64,000 bases of DNA, from the NCBI RefSeq assembly GCF_015218165.1, contig NZ_CP048660.1, forward strand, positions 62,001 through 126,000, written 5' to 3'. The notes below the pieces were generated by a model. It saw nothing but the letters and a program-made list of their open reading frames with translations, was not told the DNA's origin and did not search any database. A program made the position numbers and the translations under genes. The stretch is from Acinetobacter piscicola (GTDB lineage: Bacteria; Pseudomonadota; Gammaproteobacteria; Pseudomonadales; Moraxellaceae). This document shows positions 28,950 through 39,149 of this stretch, piece after piece; within the stretch, counting starts at the first letter, position 1, and each line of letters opens with the position of its first letter.

Positions 28950-30485
28950 ATGAGCGAAATTAAAACTTTAGAAATCCCAAAATGGGGGTTGTCCATGGAA
29001 GAGGGTACGATTGCCCAATGGCTGATTCAGGAAGGTACCCAATTTAGTAAAGGACAGGAAATTTGTGAAATTGAAACCACAAAAATCGTCAATGTATTGG
29101 AGGCACCTTTTGATGGCCTGCTACGAAAAATTATTGCTAACGATGGTGACACACTGGTCGTAGGTGGAATCATTGCAATTTGTGCAGACGCCCAAGTTTC
29201 CGATGCAGAAGTTGAAGCATTTGCACAGTCTTTAGGTGGAACACCTGCTGTAACAGAAAATAAAGCGGTAGCAGCGGTTCCTGAAAAAGTCGATGTGGCT
29301 CAAGTTGAAACCAAAGTACAAGCTGCTCCTAAACAGAACAGTGTTGGTAATGGATCAAAAGCGGTGACTCAGGGCGGATATTCTATTCCTGATGAGTTAC
29401 AAGGCTACCAACAAAGCGATGATATTTTTGCAACGCCACATGCCTTGAAATTGGCTGAAAAGCATAATGTAAACTTGGCTCAGATTACGGGTTCTGGACG
29501 TGAAGGCCGTATCAGTGTTCAAGATATTCAGGCCGCAGTTCAAGCTGCTGGTGGTTCTTGGCCAGATGTACGTCATCAAGCTAGTACGAAAGCCGCGAAA
29601 TCTAAAGCAGATGATAGTGATGTTCTAGCAACACCTGTTGCTCGCCGTTTGGCAAAACAATGGGGCATTAATTTGCATGATTGTCGTGCATCGGGTTCAC
29701 GTGGACGAGTCTGTAAGGAAGATGTTGAAGCTGTATATCAACGTGAAAACCCTGTACAAGCTCAACATACTGAGTATGCGCATCCAACAGAGTCAGCAAA
29801 ATTCACCACCGTAGCTATGAATGGTATGCGTAAAGCAATCGCTGCACGGCTACAAGCGGCAAAACGCAATGCACCACATTTTCGCTTAACGATAGACTTA
29901 AATGTTGAGTCGGTTCAGGCTTTGCGTCAGCAAATTAACAGTACTGTACCGCAAGTCAAACTGTCCATTAACGATATGCTGATTAAAGCTGCTGCTGCTG
30001 CACTGATTAAAGTTCCACAAGTTAATGTTCAGTTTGATGAAGAGAATCAGCAGATTTTACAGTTTGAACAGGCTGATATTTCGGTTGCTGTAGCCATCGA
30101 AAATGGACTGATCACGCCAATTATTAAAGCAGCGAACCGTAAATCTTTGGCGCAAATTTCCAATGATATGCGTGATCTGGCGACACGTGCCAAAACTGGA
30201 AAATTGGCACCTGATGAGTTTCAAGGGGGCAGTTTCAGTATTTCCAATTTGGGAATGCTGGGTATTCAACAGTTTGATGCCATTATTAACCCGCCTCAAG
30301 GTGCAATTCTAGCCTTAGGTGCAGCAGAGAAACGTGCTGTAGTTGAAAATGATGAGATTGTTGTTCGTGAAATGGTGACCGCAACATTGTCTTGTGATCA
30401 TCGTGTCATTGATGGTGCGTTGGGTGCTCAATTCTTATCGGCATTTAAGCAGTTTGTCGAAAATCCTGCATTAATTTTGGTGTAG
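28950..30485 (+). CDS. acoC: Acetoin dehydrogenase E2 (dihydrolipoamide acetyltransferase)
   Basis: A 511-residue protein in the order lipoyl domain (1-80, lipoylated Lys45 in IETTKIV), linker, peripheral subunit-binding domain 1 (about 161-196, ATPHALKLAEKHNVNL), PSBD 2 (about 227-262, ATPVARRLAKQWGINL), and catalytic domain (285-511) with the active-site CDHRVIDGALGAQFL. It transfers the acetyl group to CoA. Two binding domains are one more than the single PSBD common in E2 proteins and could bind E1 and E3 separately. ATG lies 1 base after the acoB stop. Confidence 0.95.
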   Translation: MSEIKTLEIPKWGLSMEEGTIAQWLIQEGTQFSKGQEICEIETTKIVNVLEAPFDGLLRKIIANDGDTLVVGGIIAICADAQVSDAEVEAFAQSLGGTPAVTENKAVAAVPEKVDVAQVETKVQAAPKQNSVGNGSKAVTQGGYSIPDELQGYQQSDDIFATPHALKLAEKHNVNLAQITGSGREGRISVQDIQAAVQAAGGSWPDVRHQASTKAAKSKADDSDVLATPVARRLAKQWGINLHDCRASGSRGRVCKEDVEAVYQRENPVQAQHTEYAHPTESAKFTTVAMNGMRKAIAARLQAAKRNAPHFRLTIDLNVESVQALRQQINSTVPQVKLSINDMLIKAAAAALIKVPQVNVQFDEENQQILQFEQADISVAVAIENGLITPIIKAANRKSLAQISNDMRDLATRAKTGKLAPDEFQGGSFSISNLGMLGIQQFDAIINPPQGAILALGAAEKRAVVENDEIVVREMVTATLSCDHRVIDGALGAQFLSAFKQFVENPALILV

Positions 30486-30496
30486 GAGGAATAGTC

Positions 30497-31897
30497 ATGT
30501 CAGATACACAATTTGATCTTGTGGTTATTGGTGCTGGTCCTGGAGGATATGTCGCTGCGATTCGCGCAGCGCAACTGGGATTAAAAACGGCAATCGTTGA
30601 AAAACAACACTTAGGCGGAGTATGTCTTAATTGGGGATGCATTCCAACCAAGGCATTATTGAGCGGGGCTGTGCTTGCGCAGCAGTTTAAACATGCAGGG
30701 CAGTTTGGCTTTACGCTTAACGCGATTGATTTTGATATTCAAAAACTGGTCCATCATAGCAGACAGGTTTCTGAGCAACTGGTGCAAGGTATCGGTCAAC
30801 TATTGAAAAAAAATCAAATCACTGTTTTTAACGCAGCAGCCCAGTTTATTGCCAAAGAGCAATTAGAGCTTACAGATGCGAATGGTCAAAAACAGCAGAT
30901 TTCTGCACCGCATATTATTGTCGCAACAGGTGCACGTGCGGCCAATTTTCCTCATATTCCTGTAGATGGCCATCAGGTCTGGAGTTATAAAGAGGCTTTA
31001 GTTCCGGAACAATTACCAAAATCTTTACTGGTCATTGGTTCGGGGGCTATAGGCAGTGAGTTTGCAAGCCTATACCAAGACTTAGGCTGCCAAGTTACCT
31101 TGGTTGATATTGCAAAGCAGATTCTCCCTAGCGAAGACATTGAAGTTGCGAAGTATGTACAAAAGCAATTTGAACAGCAGGGTATGCAGGTTTTAACCGA
31201 AGCGACTGTAAAAAAAATAGAAACTGATCAGGCTCAAGTACATTGTCATATTGAAACTGCCACAGGTGTGCAAATCATTACTGTTGAAAAGGTGCTTTCA
31301 GCTATTGGCGTGAAACCGAATGCTGAAAATCTTGGCCTAGAAGCTTTGGGAGTTGAATTTGAGAATGGTTTTATTAAAGTCGACTCATGGTGTAAAACCA
31401 ATGTAGTGGGCATTTATGCAATTGGTGATGTCGCAGGTGCACCGTGTTTGGCACACAAAGCCAGTCATGAAGCCATTCTTTGTGTGGAGAAAATTGCAGG
31501 CCTAAGTCATGTACATGCTTTAGATCGTACACAAATTCCGGGCTGTATCTTTACCCATCCACAAGTGGCCAGTATTGGTTTGACAGAACAGAAAGCGAAA
31601 GCTACGGGCTTGAATATCAATGTGGGTAAGTTTCCTTTACAAGCGAATGGTAAAGCATTGGCTTTGGGCGATAGCGCAGGATTTATTAAAACCATTTTTA
31701 GTCAGGAAACGGGTGAATTGTTGGGTGCTCACATGGTTGGACATGAAGTCACCGAACACATTCAAGGTTTTGCCATCGCGAAATACCTAGAAGCTACAGA
31801 TGAAAGCTTAGCGCAGGTCATTTTCCCTCATCCTACTTTGTCTGAGGCGATGCATGAGTCGGTCTTGTCGGCGATGCAACGTGCAATCCATATTTAA
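30497..31897 (+). CDS. acoD: Dihydrolipoamide dehydrogenase, acetoin-type E3
   Basis: A 466-residue FAD flavoprotein: dinucleotide motif [16 protein letters not shown], redox disulfide [14 protein letters not shown] (Cys43/Cys48), NAD motif [13 protein letters not shown], and C-terminal interface [10 protein letters not shown] with the catalytic His. It reoxidises the lipoyl group of AcoC with NAD+. It follows acoC by 11 bp with GGAGGA as ribosome site. Confidence 0.95.
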   Translation: MSDTQFDLVVIGAGPGGYVAAIRAAQLGLKTAIVEKQHLGGVCLNWGCIPTKALLSGAVLAQQFKHAGQFGFTLNAIDFDIQKLVHHSRQVSEQLVQGIGQLLKKNQITVFNAAAQFIAKEQLELTDANGQKQQISAPHIIVATGARAANFPHIPVDGHQVWSYKEALVPEQLPKSLLVIGSGAIGSEFASLYQDLGCQVTLVDIAKQILPSEDIEVAKYVQKQFEQQGMQVLTEATVKKIETDQAQVHCHIETATGVQIITVEKVLSAIGVKPNAENLGLEALGVEFENGFIKVDSWCKTNVVGIYAIGDVAGAPCLAHKASHEAILCVEKIAGLSHVHALDRTQIPGCIFTHPQVASIGLTEQKAKATGLNINVGKFPLQANGKALALGDSAGFIKTIFSQETGELLGAHMVGHEVTEHIQGFAIAKYLEATDESLAQVIFPHPTLSEAMHESVLSAMQRAIHI

Positions 31898-31908
31898 GGA
31901 GTCGCAAC

Positions 31909-32694
31909 ATGCCTAGAGGTTTAAACAACAAAGTTGCTTTAATTACGGGTGCGGCACAAGGCATTGGACGTGGTATTGCCTTACGTTTAGCACAAGAAGG
32001 TGTTCATATTGCCTTGGTCGATCTTCATCAAGAAAAGTTAAATACTGTTCAAAAAGAGGTTGAAGCCTTTGGCGTAAAAGCCACCACATTTATTGCGGAT
32101 ATTTCAGATCCAATACAAATCAGTGACGCTATTAATCATGCAGAATCGACACTTAATGGTTTTGATATCATGATTAATAATGCAGGTATTGCACAAGTCA
32201 AAGCTTTGGCAGAAGTAACGCCGAGTGAATTTACCCAAATTATGAACATCAATGTCGGTGGTGTACTTTGGGGGATTCAAGCCGCAGCAAATAAATTTAA
32301 ACAACGCCAACAGGCTGGAAAAATTATTAATGCATGCTCAATAGCAGGTCATGAAGGTTTTGCTTTGCTCGGTGTTTATTCGGCAACTAAATTTGCAGTT
32401 CGTGCATTGACGCAAGCTGCGGCTAAAGAATATGCCAGTGCTAAAATTACTGTAAATAGTTATTGTCCGGGTGTTGTTGGTACAGACATGTGGGTCGAAA
32501 TAGATCAGCGGTTCTCTGAAATTACAGGTACACCAATTGGTCAAACGTATAAAAAATATGTAGATGGTATTGCTTTAGGACGTGCTGAAACACCAGATGA
32601 CGTGGCTGCATTAGTTGCATTTTTAGCCAGCGAGGATGCAAACTATATTACAGGTCAGTCTATTTTGACAGATGGTGGAATGGTTTACCGTTAA
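31909..32694 (+). CDS. budC: Short-chain dehydrogenase, acetoin (diacetyl) reductase
   Basis: A 261-residue classical SDR: NAD loop [15 protein letters not shown] motif, catalytic Ser in [10 protein letters not shown], and YSATKFA with Tyr and Lys. Context and sequence fit an acetoin/diacetyl reductase interconverting diacetyl, acetoin and 2,3-butanediol. It lies 11 bp after acoD with GGAG upstream. The stereochemistry cannot be read from sequence. Confidence 0.88.
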   Translation: MPRGLNNKVALITGAAQGIGRGIALRLAQEGVHIALVDLHQEKLNTVQKEVEAFGVKATTFIADISDPIQISDAINHAESTLNGFDIMINNAGIAQVKALAEVTPSEFTQIMNINVGGVLWGIQAAANKFKQRQQAGKIINACSIAGHEGFALLGVYSATKFAVRALTQAAAKEYASAKITVNSYCPGVVGTDMWVEIDQRFSEITGTPIGQTYKKYVDGIALGRAETPDDVAALVAFLASEDANYITGQSILTDGGMVYR

Positions 32695-32715
32695 TATCAA
32701 CATGAGGAATACACA

Positions 32716-33782
32716 ATGAAAGCAGCTCGTTTTTATGATCGAGGGGATATTCGAATTGAAGATATCCCTGAACCGAAAGTACTTCCAGGCACAGTTGGAA
32801 TTCAAGTTGCATGGTGCGGTATTTGCGGTACAGATTTACATGAATTCATGGAAGGCCCTATTTTTATTCCACCTTGTGGTCATCCACATCCAATTTCGGG
32901 AGAATCTGCACCTGTAACAATGGGACATGAATTTTCAGGCGTAGTTTATGCAGTTGGTGAGGGTGTAGACGATATCCAAATTGGACAACATGTCGTAGTT
33001 GAACCCTATATTATTGCGGATGATGTCCCGACTGGCCTGAATGATAAGTATCATTTATCAAAAAATATGAACTTTATTGGTTTAGGCGGACGTGGCGGCG
33101 GTCTTTCTGAAAAAATTGCAGTTCAACGACGTTGGGTACATCCTATTTCAAATGATATTCCCTTAGATCAGGCCGCATTGATAGAACCTTTATCTGTCGG
33201 TCATCATGCCTATGTCAGAAGTGGTGCAAAAGCTGGCGATATAGCACTGGTTGGTGGAGCAGGCCCTATAGGCTTACTTTTATCAGCCATTTTAAAGGCT
33301 AAAGGTCTCACGGTCATCATTACTGAATTGAGTGCAAAGCGTAAAGAAAAAGCGATAGAAGCGGGTGTTGCCGATTATGTACTAGACCCATCTAAGGTTG
33401 ATGTAGTTGCTGAGGTAATGAAAATTACAGAAGACCGCGGTGTAGATGTCGCTTTTGAATGTAGTAGTGTCAATAAAGTCATGGATACACTCGTTGCAGC
33501 AATGAAACCAACTGGTGTAGTCGTTATCGTTTCTATTTGGAGCCATCCTGCCACAATTAATGTGCATAGTGTGGTGATGAAAGAGCTAGATATTCGTGGC
33601 ACGATTGCTTATGTAAATGATCATCAGGAAACTATCCGTTTAGTCGAGCAAGGTAAGATTAATCTAGAACCTTTATTACCCAACGTATTGCATTAGATGA
33701 TCTTGTTTCTAAAGGCTTTGAAACGTTGATTCATAATAATGAATCGGCTGTAAAATTATTGTTCATCCATAGTAAAGCCTAA
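32716..33782 (+). pseudogene. bdhA: 2,3-butanediol dehydrogenase, C-terminally frameshifted
   Basis: A zinc-type MDR alcohol dehydrogenase: MKAARFYDRGDIRIEDIPEP, catalytic zinc CGICGTDLHEF and GHEFSGVV, nucleotide loop VGGAGPIGLLLSA. The frame stops at 33696 after NLEPLLPNVLH. The +1 frame continues the family sequence (RIALDDLVSKGFETLIHNN...) to TAA 33780-33782. One T missing from a short T-run near 33672 (expected LEPFITQRIALDD) explains it. The 326-residue product lacks about 29 residues. Either real loss or a sequencing indel, since nearby homopolymers are also short. Last gene of the aco operon. Confidence 0.88.
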
Positions 33783-33839
33783 TTTGAATAAACTAGAAAT
33801 AAACTCTATGTAGCTATTTCTAATATCTTTATAGATAGG

Positions 33840-33867
33840 GAATGAGTCTGTACGTACAGATTCATTC
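33840..33867 (+). terminator. Terminator of the aco operon
   Basis: A 28-bp near-perfect palindrome (GAATGAGTCTGTAC and its partner with one mismatch) is followed by TCAAATTT, about 60 bases after the restored bdhA stop. A second small dyad, GTATGA...TCATAC, lies near 33890. Confidence 0.7.
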
Positions 33868-33951
33868 TCAAATTTAAGTGTTGAGTGCCAGTATGATTTT
33901 GATCATACAGCCTAGTAAAGATAGAAAATAAGTTTTAAATAAACCATAGGG

Positions 33952-34024
33952 ATATAGACTAAATTTTGCCAGGAGAGTGATGGCAGTCCACCACTAATTA
34001 AAGGTGTCTACAAAATCATTGGCT
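33952..34024. repeat. IS3-type right-end segment, second copy
   Basis: Shares GACTAAATTTTGCCAGGAGA, the AGT(G)GTGG hairpin and AAAGGTGTCTACA with 24230-24283, and even the outer bases (TGGCTATTCAA against TGACTATTCAA). The aco cluster is thus framed by two right ends in the same orientation. Confidence 0.6.
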
Positions 34025-34155
34025 ATTCAATAATTTTAGTTTACTGTTTGGTATAAAATATTATGCTGAGTTTTGATAGCTACGATTTTGTTTGGCTTTT
34101 GACGTAAGACATACAAATATAAGCTTTCAACTTTTCACGTGCCCATGGTGTGGTA

Positions 34156-35453
34156 TGAACCGTACCGGGTTTGTCGGAGACCAAGCTTTCTGAGAGAATG
34201 TCCCGATGAAAAAGTAAAATATACCCCTGAAATCAGAGAAAGAGCGGTTGAATTATTGATTGAATCCGAGAAAGATTATCCATCGAATTGGGCTGCGATC
34301 ACCGCTATTGCTCCCAAGATAGGTTGTACTCCTGAAACTCTACGTGTTTGGTATCAAAAATATTTAGATAAACAAAACCCAATTAAAGTACAGCAACTTT
34401 CAGATCAAGAACGTATTAAACAACTCGAACGTGAAAATAAAGAACTGCAACGTGCTAACGAAATTCTACGTAAAGCAGCCGCTTTTTCGCCCAGGCGGAG
34501 CTCGACCGCCCACACAAATAATGGTAGATTTCATCCATAACAATAAGGCGTTATATGGTGTTGAGGCGATTTGCAGGATTTTACCGATCGCGGCTTCTAC
34601 CTATTATCGAACACTAGATTTCGTTGAAAACCCAGAACATCGAGCAAAGCGAGATCTACATGACTTGCATCATGCTGAACAAATTAAACGAATTTGGAAG
34701 GAAAGTTCAGGTCGATATGGTGTGCGTAAAGTTTGGCAAAATTGAAACGTGAAGGCTATGTTATTGCTCGCTGTACAGTTGCTCGATTGATGCAAAACTA
34801 GGTATACAAGGTGTTTGGCGTGGTAAGAATAAACAAACTACCCGTAGCCGAGAGGATCAAAACGAGCAGATGACTTGGTGAAACGCAATTTTAGTGCTGA
34901 TCATCCTGACCAGCTATGGGTCGCTGACTTCACGTATATTCAAACAAATTCAGGTTGGGTTTATACTGCATTTATTATTGATGTCTTCTCACGAGCAATT
35001 GTTGGATGGAAAGTATCGACACGGATGAATACAGATATGGTGCTCGATGCACTTGAGCAAGCGTTACATGCTCGAGACATGCCAAAGAATGTGATTCACC
35101 ATAGTGACAGAGGGTTCAATATCTTTCCATTCGCTATACCAATCGTTTAGAAGCAGCAAATTTACGAGCATCAGTCGGTACGACCGGTGATTCATACGAT
35201 AACGCTTTGGCTGAAACAGTGAATGGCTTATACAAAACAGAGGTGATTGAATATTTAAAGCAGACTGGCAAGGTTTAGCGGATGTACAACTTGCGACATT
35301 AAATTGGGTAGATTGGTTCAACAAAAGCGTGTACACAGCGCATTGGGTTATGTATCGCCTTTGAGTTTGAAGCAATGTACTATGATAAGATTAACCCGTT
35401 AGGTCACGTGGCCTAACTTAAATAAAAGTCTCCGACAAACCCGGTACGGTTCA
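34156..35453 (+). mobile_element. IS3-family copy A with 3-bp target duplication
   Basis: 1298 bp bounded by TGAACCGTACCGGGTTTGTC (34156) and its complement ending at 35453, flanked by GTA on both sides (34153-34155, 35454-35456). It corresponds to copy B (51265-53467). Relative to B it has many one-base deletions, nearly all in runs of A or T. Confidence 0.9.
34203..35417 (+). pseudogene. IS3 OrfA/OrfB transposase, frameshifted many times (copy A)
   Basis: orfA (KYTPEIRERAVELLIESEKD) has lost its start frame: ATG 34206 runs into TAA because one base is missing. orfB is readable in pieces (MVDFIHNNKALYGVEAICRI from 34522; VADFTYIQTNSGWVYTAFII from 34917; HHSDRG; NALAETVNGLYKTEV) in shifting frames. 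Copy B supplies the intact reference. Confidence 0.85.
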
Positions 35454-35697
35454 GTACGTAAAACCGTAATGATGACTTAACACTTGGATCTATACAAAAA
35501 CATCTAATTTCAATTTTACGACTTAAGCCTTCAAAGCCACCATAGTAATCCAATAACTCATCCAAAATGTCAGCAAGTTTTTGCCGTGTAGAGGTCATTG
35601 GAGGCGTTCATAATAAATAAACCATATTTTTGGAGGCTATTATTTTAACCTGAGCTAGTTGAAAATGGGAGGGTTGAAATTTAAACATAATTAACAT

Positions 35698-35805
35698 TGA
35701 TGTGTGCTGAAATAGCAGGAGACATTCACTTGTGAGATTCTAGTCAGCCGACTTGTAAAAATCTTCTGCCATTTGATTTGGTGTCTTAAAATGTAGACCT
35801 TTCTT
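35698..35805 (-). mobile_element. IS3-family right-end fragment
   Basis: On the minus strand it encodes GLHFKTPNQMAEDFYKSAD and a stop, then the terminal repeat TGATGTGTGCTGAAATAG. It is homologous to the end of the intron-bearing IS3 at 59100-59215. Only the last about 108 bp remain. Confidence 0.75.
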
Positions 35806-35987
35806 TTATAGAATAAGACCTTAAAGAAACCTATTTAACTGAAGCAAACATAAAAGTGCATTACTAATTTGACAGATAATAAAACCTGATTTAATCTATA
35901 TCAGAAATAATGAACAAATTAGCAGGTGTTATTTAATTAACTTATGTTCATCTAAAATCTAGTTCATAATTTAAATTATATTTAATA

Positions 35988-36150
35988 AACAATAAATTTA
36001 ATTACTTAGATTACTAAAATGATAACTTATAAAATATTTGGTTCATGAACTTAGCTATGAATACATATTTTTCTACTAAAAGGTCTTAAGAATAGACTAA
36101 ATTTGCCTATGAAAGTGGTGGCAGTCCGCACTAATTAAAAGGTGTCTACA
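35988..36150. repeat. IS3-type right-end segment, third copy
   Basis: A near-copy of 24112-24283 (shared AATTTAATTACTTAGA, TGATAACTTATAAAATATTT, and the GGTGTCTACA end). The hairpin here is shortened (GTGGTGGCAGTCCGCAC). It abuts IS3 copy C at 36151. The stretch 35806-35987 is AT-rich with no gene. Confidence 0.65.
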
Positions 36151-36646
36151 GAGGTGGTCCCACTTGTTTGAACAACTAAAAGCATATTTATAAGTGATAT
36201 TCCGCTCTAGTTAAGCCACCTTGTTTTGTTGGGTAGCTGATCATAGTAAAACTCATTTGGTGTCATTTTGTCTAGACTCGAATGAGGTCGTTTCAAATTA
36301 TAAAACTCAAAATATGCACTCAATTGCTTTTTCGCATCTGTGACACTGCTATAAGCTTTGAGATACACCTCTTCATATTTAACGCTCCGCCATAATCGTT
36401 CAACCATCACATTATCTACCCATCGACCTTTACCATCCATACTGATTTGAATGCCATTTGATTTCAATACATCAATAAATGCATCACTGGTGAACTGACT
36501 GCCTTGGTCTGTATTCAATATTTCAGGTGATCCATATTTTTCAATCGCTTCATTTAAAGCCGAAATACAAAAATCCACCTCCATACTAATCGATACCCTA
36601 TGCGCAAGTACCTTGCGGCTATGCCAATCAATCACAGCACATAAAT

Positions 36647-37641
36647 AACGTGAATTCGGCTTAAGCAGATTTTAATTCAATAGGTTTTAAAATCTGCTGA
36701 ATTCCTGAATTATATCCATTCACAAGTACCAACGCATATAAGGTTAAAGCTGAGAATATTGTCGTCAATAATCCTATTTTTGATCTATGGCGAGTGTGTT
36801 CAAGATCAAATTGACTTTTCATCAAATTAAATGGTGCTTCAATAATTCCACGTTTTTAATACAGCATGATCAAATGGATCTAAAACTTGTGGTTTCATAT
36901 TTCTTTTACACGTGTAATCAGTTGAACACCAACTTCTGCAAGGCGATCCTTCCAATTCTTACCAATATAGCCACGATCACCAAACAACTTACCTTTTAAT
37001 TTTGAGTGTTCTATTAATTCTGGTAATACTTTACGGTCATCAACGTTACCTGTTGTTATACAATAAGAAACTAAGCGTCCAACATGATCGCAAATCAAAT
37101 GAATTTTGAAACCATAAAACCAATCTACAGAGGTTTTCCCCGACTTGCGCTGTCTACAAATACACGGTGTTGCTGAATACGTTTATTATGACACACAGCT
37201 AATTTGGTAGAATCAATAAAAGCAATTCCAGAGGATTGCACCTTTAAACTCTCAATAAGAGCGACAAAATACATCACATATTTTGCTTTTAATTCAATGA
37301 ATCGGTTATAGCTAGGTAAGTTTGGAAAGTAAGAGCAAAGAAAAGGCTTAGCCCAATAAAGATAAAAGCCTTGAAGTTTCTACTCCTGTTAGATGAAACC
37401 ACAATAATAAAGTGAGAACTTCAGAAGCACTGATTTTACTTTGGCGCAATCGCTTAGCTTGTCCTGAAGTAAGCCTATATTGTTCAACATTGTTGGTAAT
37501 ATCAGCACAAAAATCATCAATTAAACAAAAGTGTTGTAAGCTGTGTATCGATAGGCATTTGAGGTTATTCAGTTTTTGTCGTGATTAAATTGTGACTCAA
37601 ATGCCTATTCTTTATCAAATTTCTTATCCCGAATTCACGTT
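36647..37641 (-). mobile_element. IS982-family element with 4-bp target duplication
   Basis: 995 bp with inverted ends AACGTGAATTCGG (36647) and its complement (to 37641), flanked by AAAT at 36643-36646 and 37642-37645. Excision restores GFVYL-CAVIDW in the host transposase. Confidence 0.85.
36690..37580 (-). pseudogene. IS982 transposase, frameshifted
   Basis: Only 37098-36895 is cleanly open (MICDHVGRLVSYCITTGNVD, KLFGDRGYIGKNW), containing the IS982 motif around the catalytic Asp of GDRGY. Flanking pieces (KVQSSGIAFIDSTKLAVCHN near 37230-37180; LTYHFF/Q near 37480) are legible in other frames. Inactive as read. Confidence 0.75.
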
Positions 37642-38521
37642 AAATAAACAAAGCCTTTTGTCATAGGGATATACGTTATATCCGTAGACCACACTTGATT
37701 ACTGCGCTGAATTGCCAATCCTTTGAGCAGATATGGATATTTACTGTGAGCTTGATTAGCCTGGCTTAAATTTGGTTTGCAATATAACGCCTGAATACCC
37801 ATTTTCTTCATTAAAGTACGTGTATGACGTCGTCCTATATGATGTCCTTGACGATTCAACAAATCACGCATCATACGGCTACCTGCAAAAGATATTGCAT
37901 ATGTAATTCATCAATACACCGCATCAGCTTCAGATCTGATGAGCTAACAGGTTTTGGGCGATAATAATAACAACCACGAGACTTTCAGCAGCTTAGCTTG
38001 CTTAGATACTGAAATCTGAAGTGAGTCGTCGATTAACTTTGTGGTTGAAGCGGCCCAGTTTCTTCAACACACCTTCTAAAAAATCAATTTCTAATGCCTG
38101 CTCACCGATTTTTGCATGTAACTTTTAAGATCAATGGAGGTTCTGATGGAGCTTTTGATTGATCGAGCTTGCGAGGAAGCTGAGATCAATTGATTTTTCC
38201 AGTCAATAATTTGGTTTTGATGAACATCAAACTCAGAACTCAATTCAGCAAGTGTTTTTCTGCTTTGATCGCAGCAAGTGCTACCTTAGCCTTAAAGTCG
38301 TTTGAATGATTTCTTCTTGGTCTACGTGCCATAAATACTCCATATATTGATGTTTATAACATCATTTGAGGAGCAGAATATCACTTATAGCAGTTGTTCA
38401 AATTTCTGATCCACCTCTTTAATTTATATAAGTATATGTTTTATATTAATTATATTGTGACTTGTATTTTCAAGTATATGTCATAAAAAATAAATAACTA
38501 TATATATTATATATTTATTGA

Positions 38522-38674
38522 TGACACACTATTCTGACATGCTATTTTAAATATGGATTTGCATTTACTGACATGCAAAAGCATGTCTAAAAGCATGTCA
38601 CCTTAATCATGTATTTAAGAATATGATTTATATATAAATATTATTTTTATGACACGCTTTTGAATATGACACGC
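38522..38674. repeat. Cluster of TGACAYRC motifs
   Basis: TGACACAC (38522), TGACATGC (38535, 38569), inverted GCATGTC(A) (38581, 38593) and TGACACGC (38650, 38667) lie within 153 bp, the last two as ATGACACGCTTTT repeats 17 bp apart. The surroundings (38419-38720) are AT-rich without genes. The pattern looks like protein-binding sites (iterons or operators). Confidence 0.45.
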
Positions 38675-38730
38675 TTTTTCTTATTTCTTTGATAATCTAT
38701 TTCTACAAGTCTATTTCTACTGTATACACA

Positions 38731-39045
38731 TTTTTATCAATGAACAAGAGTGGAAACATTTGACCTTTGATTATACGATTCAAATGCCTGATTTTGTCTA
38801 CGAGGCGGTGGGCTGTGATGAATATCGTCAAACGGGTTATAAAGGCCGTGTGGGGATTTATTTATGAGTTTATGCCGCTCAGTATTGAAACCAAGCAATT
38901 GATTGGTGCCAATGCAGATTTAACCCAATTACGTACACAGGCGCGTAAAGAGCATGTCGAACCATTACGAATTGCAGGTGCGCGTAAAGTACTTGCAGGG
39001 GTGACGACTTTAGAAGAAGTCCTGCGTGTCGTACCGCTCAACTAA
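38731..39045 (+). pseudogene. gspE: C-terminal remnant of the type II secretion ATPase GspE
   Basis: LTFDYTIQMPDFVYEAVGCD, then YRQTGYKGRVGIY is the zinc-site/C-terminal region of GspE/PulE. A 4-base duplication (TTAT near 38865) shifts the frame, and the rest (EFMPLSIETKQLIGANADLT..., RIAGARKVLAGVTTLEEVLRVV) is in the next frame to TAA at 39045. The N-terminal three quarters of the protein, with the Walker motifs, are absent. Dead remnant of a chromosomal-type gene. Confidence 0.85.
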
Positions 39046-39149
39046 TGGTTCGATCAAATAAATAAAAACGTCTTTGCAGCTTAAGATTCGCCTCATCTTG
39101 CTTTGTTTAAATAGCGCTATCGAAATAGACAAAGTAAGAGAGACCGAAG

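Larger units (their letters stand above)
34080..35611 (-). pseudogene. VF530-family DNA-binding protein gene split by IS3 copy A
   Basis: Removing IS3 (34156-35453) and one GTA duplication joins 35611-35457 to 34155-34080. The joined sequence reads LADILDELLDYYGGFEGLSRKIEIRCF..DPSVKSSLRF, then LRTTPWAREKLKAY..., the VF530 fold (about 78 residues). Three single-base gaps, each in a homopolymer (CCC to CC and A6 to A5 near 35590, T5 to T4 near 35465), must be repaired to keep the frame. VF530 proteins are small DNA-binding proteins of uncertain role. Confidence 0.65.
36207..38332 (-). pseudogene. IS3 OrfA/OrfB transposase of copy C, split and frameshifted
   Basis: orfA starts at 38332 (MARRPRRNHSNDFKAKVALAAIKAEK) and shifts frame at a short A-run. 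orfB pieces: 37874-37646 (LMKKMGIQALYCKPNLSQ, VWSTDITYIPMTKGFVYL) and, after IS982, 36643-36207 (AVIDWHSRKVLAHRVS, LNTDQGSQFTSDAF, VERLWRSVKYEEVY, to the stop). DDE residues are present, but the gene is broken. Confidence 0.8.
36151..38418 (-). mobile_element. IS3-family copy C, interrupted by IS982
   Basis: Ends share AGAGGTGG and TTTGAACAACT (36151 on; complement ending 38418). Removing IS982 leaves an element of about 1.27 kb transcribed leftwards with orfA at the right. Confidence 0.8.
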
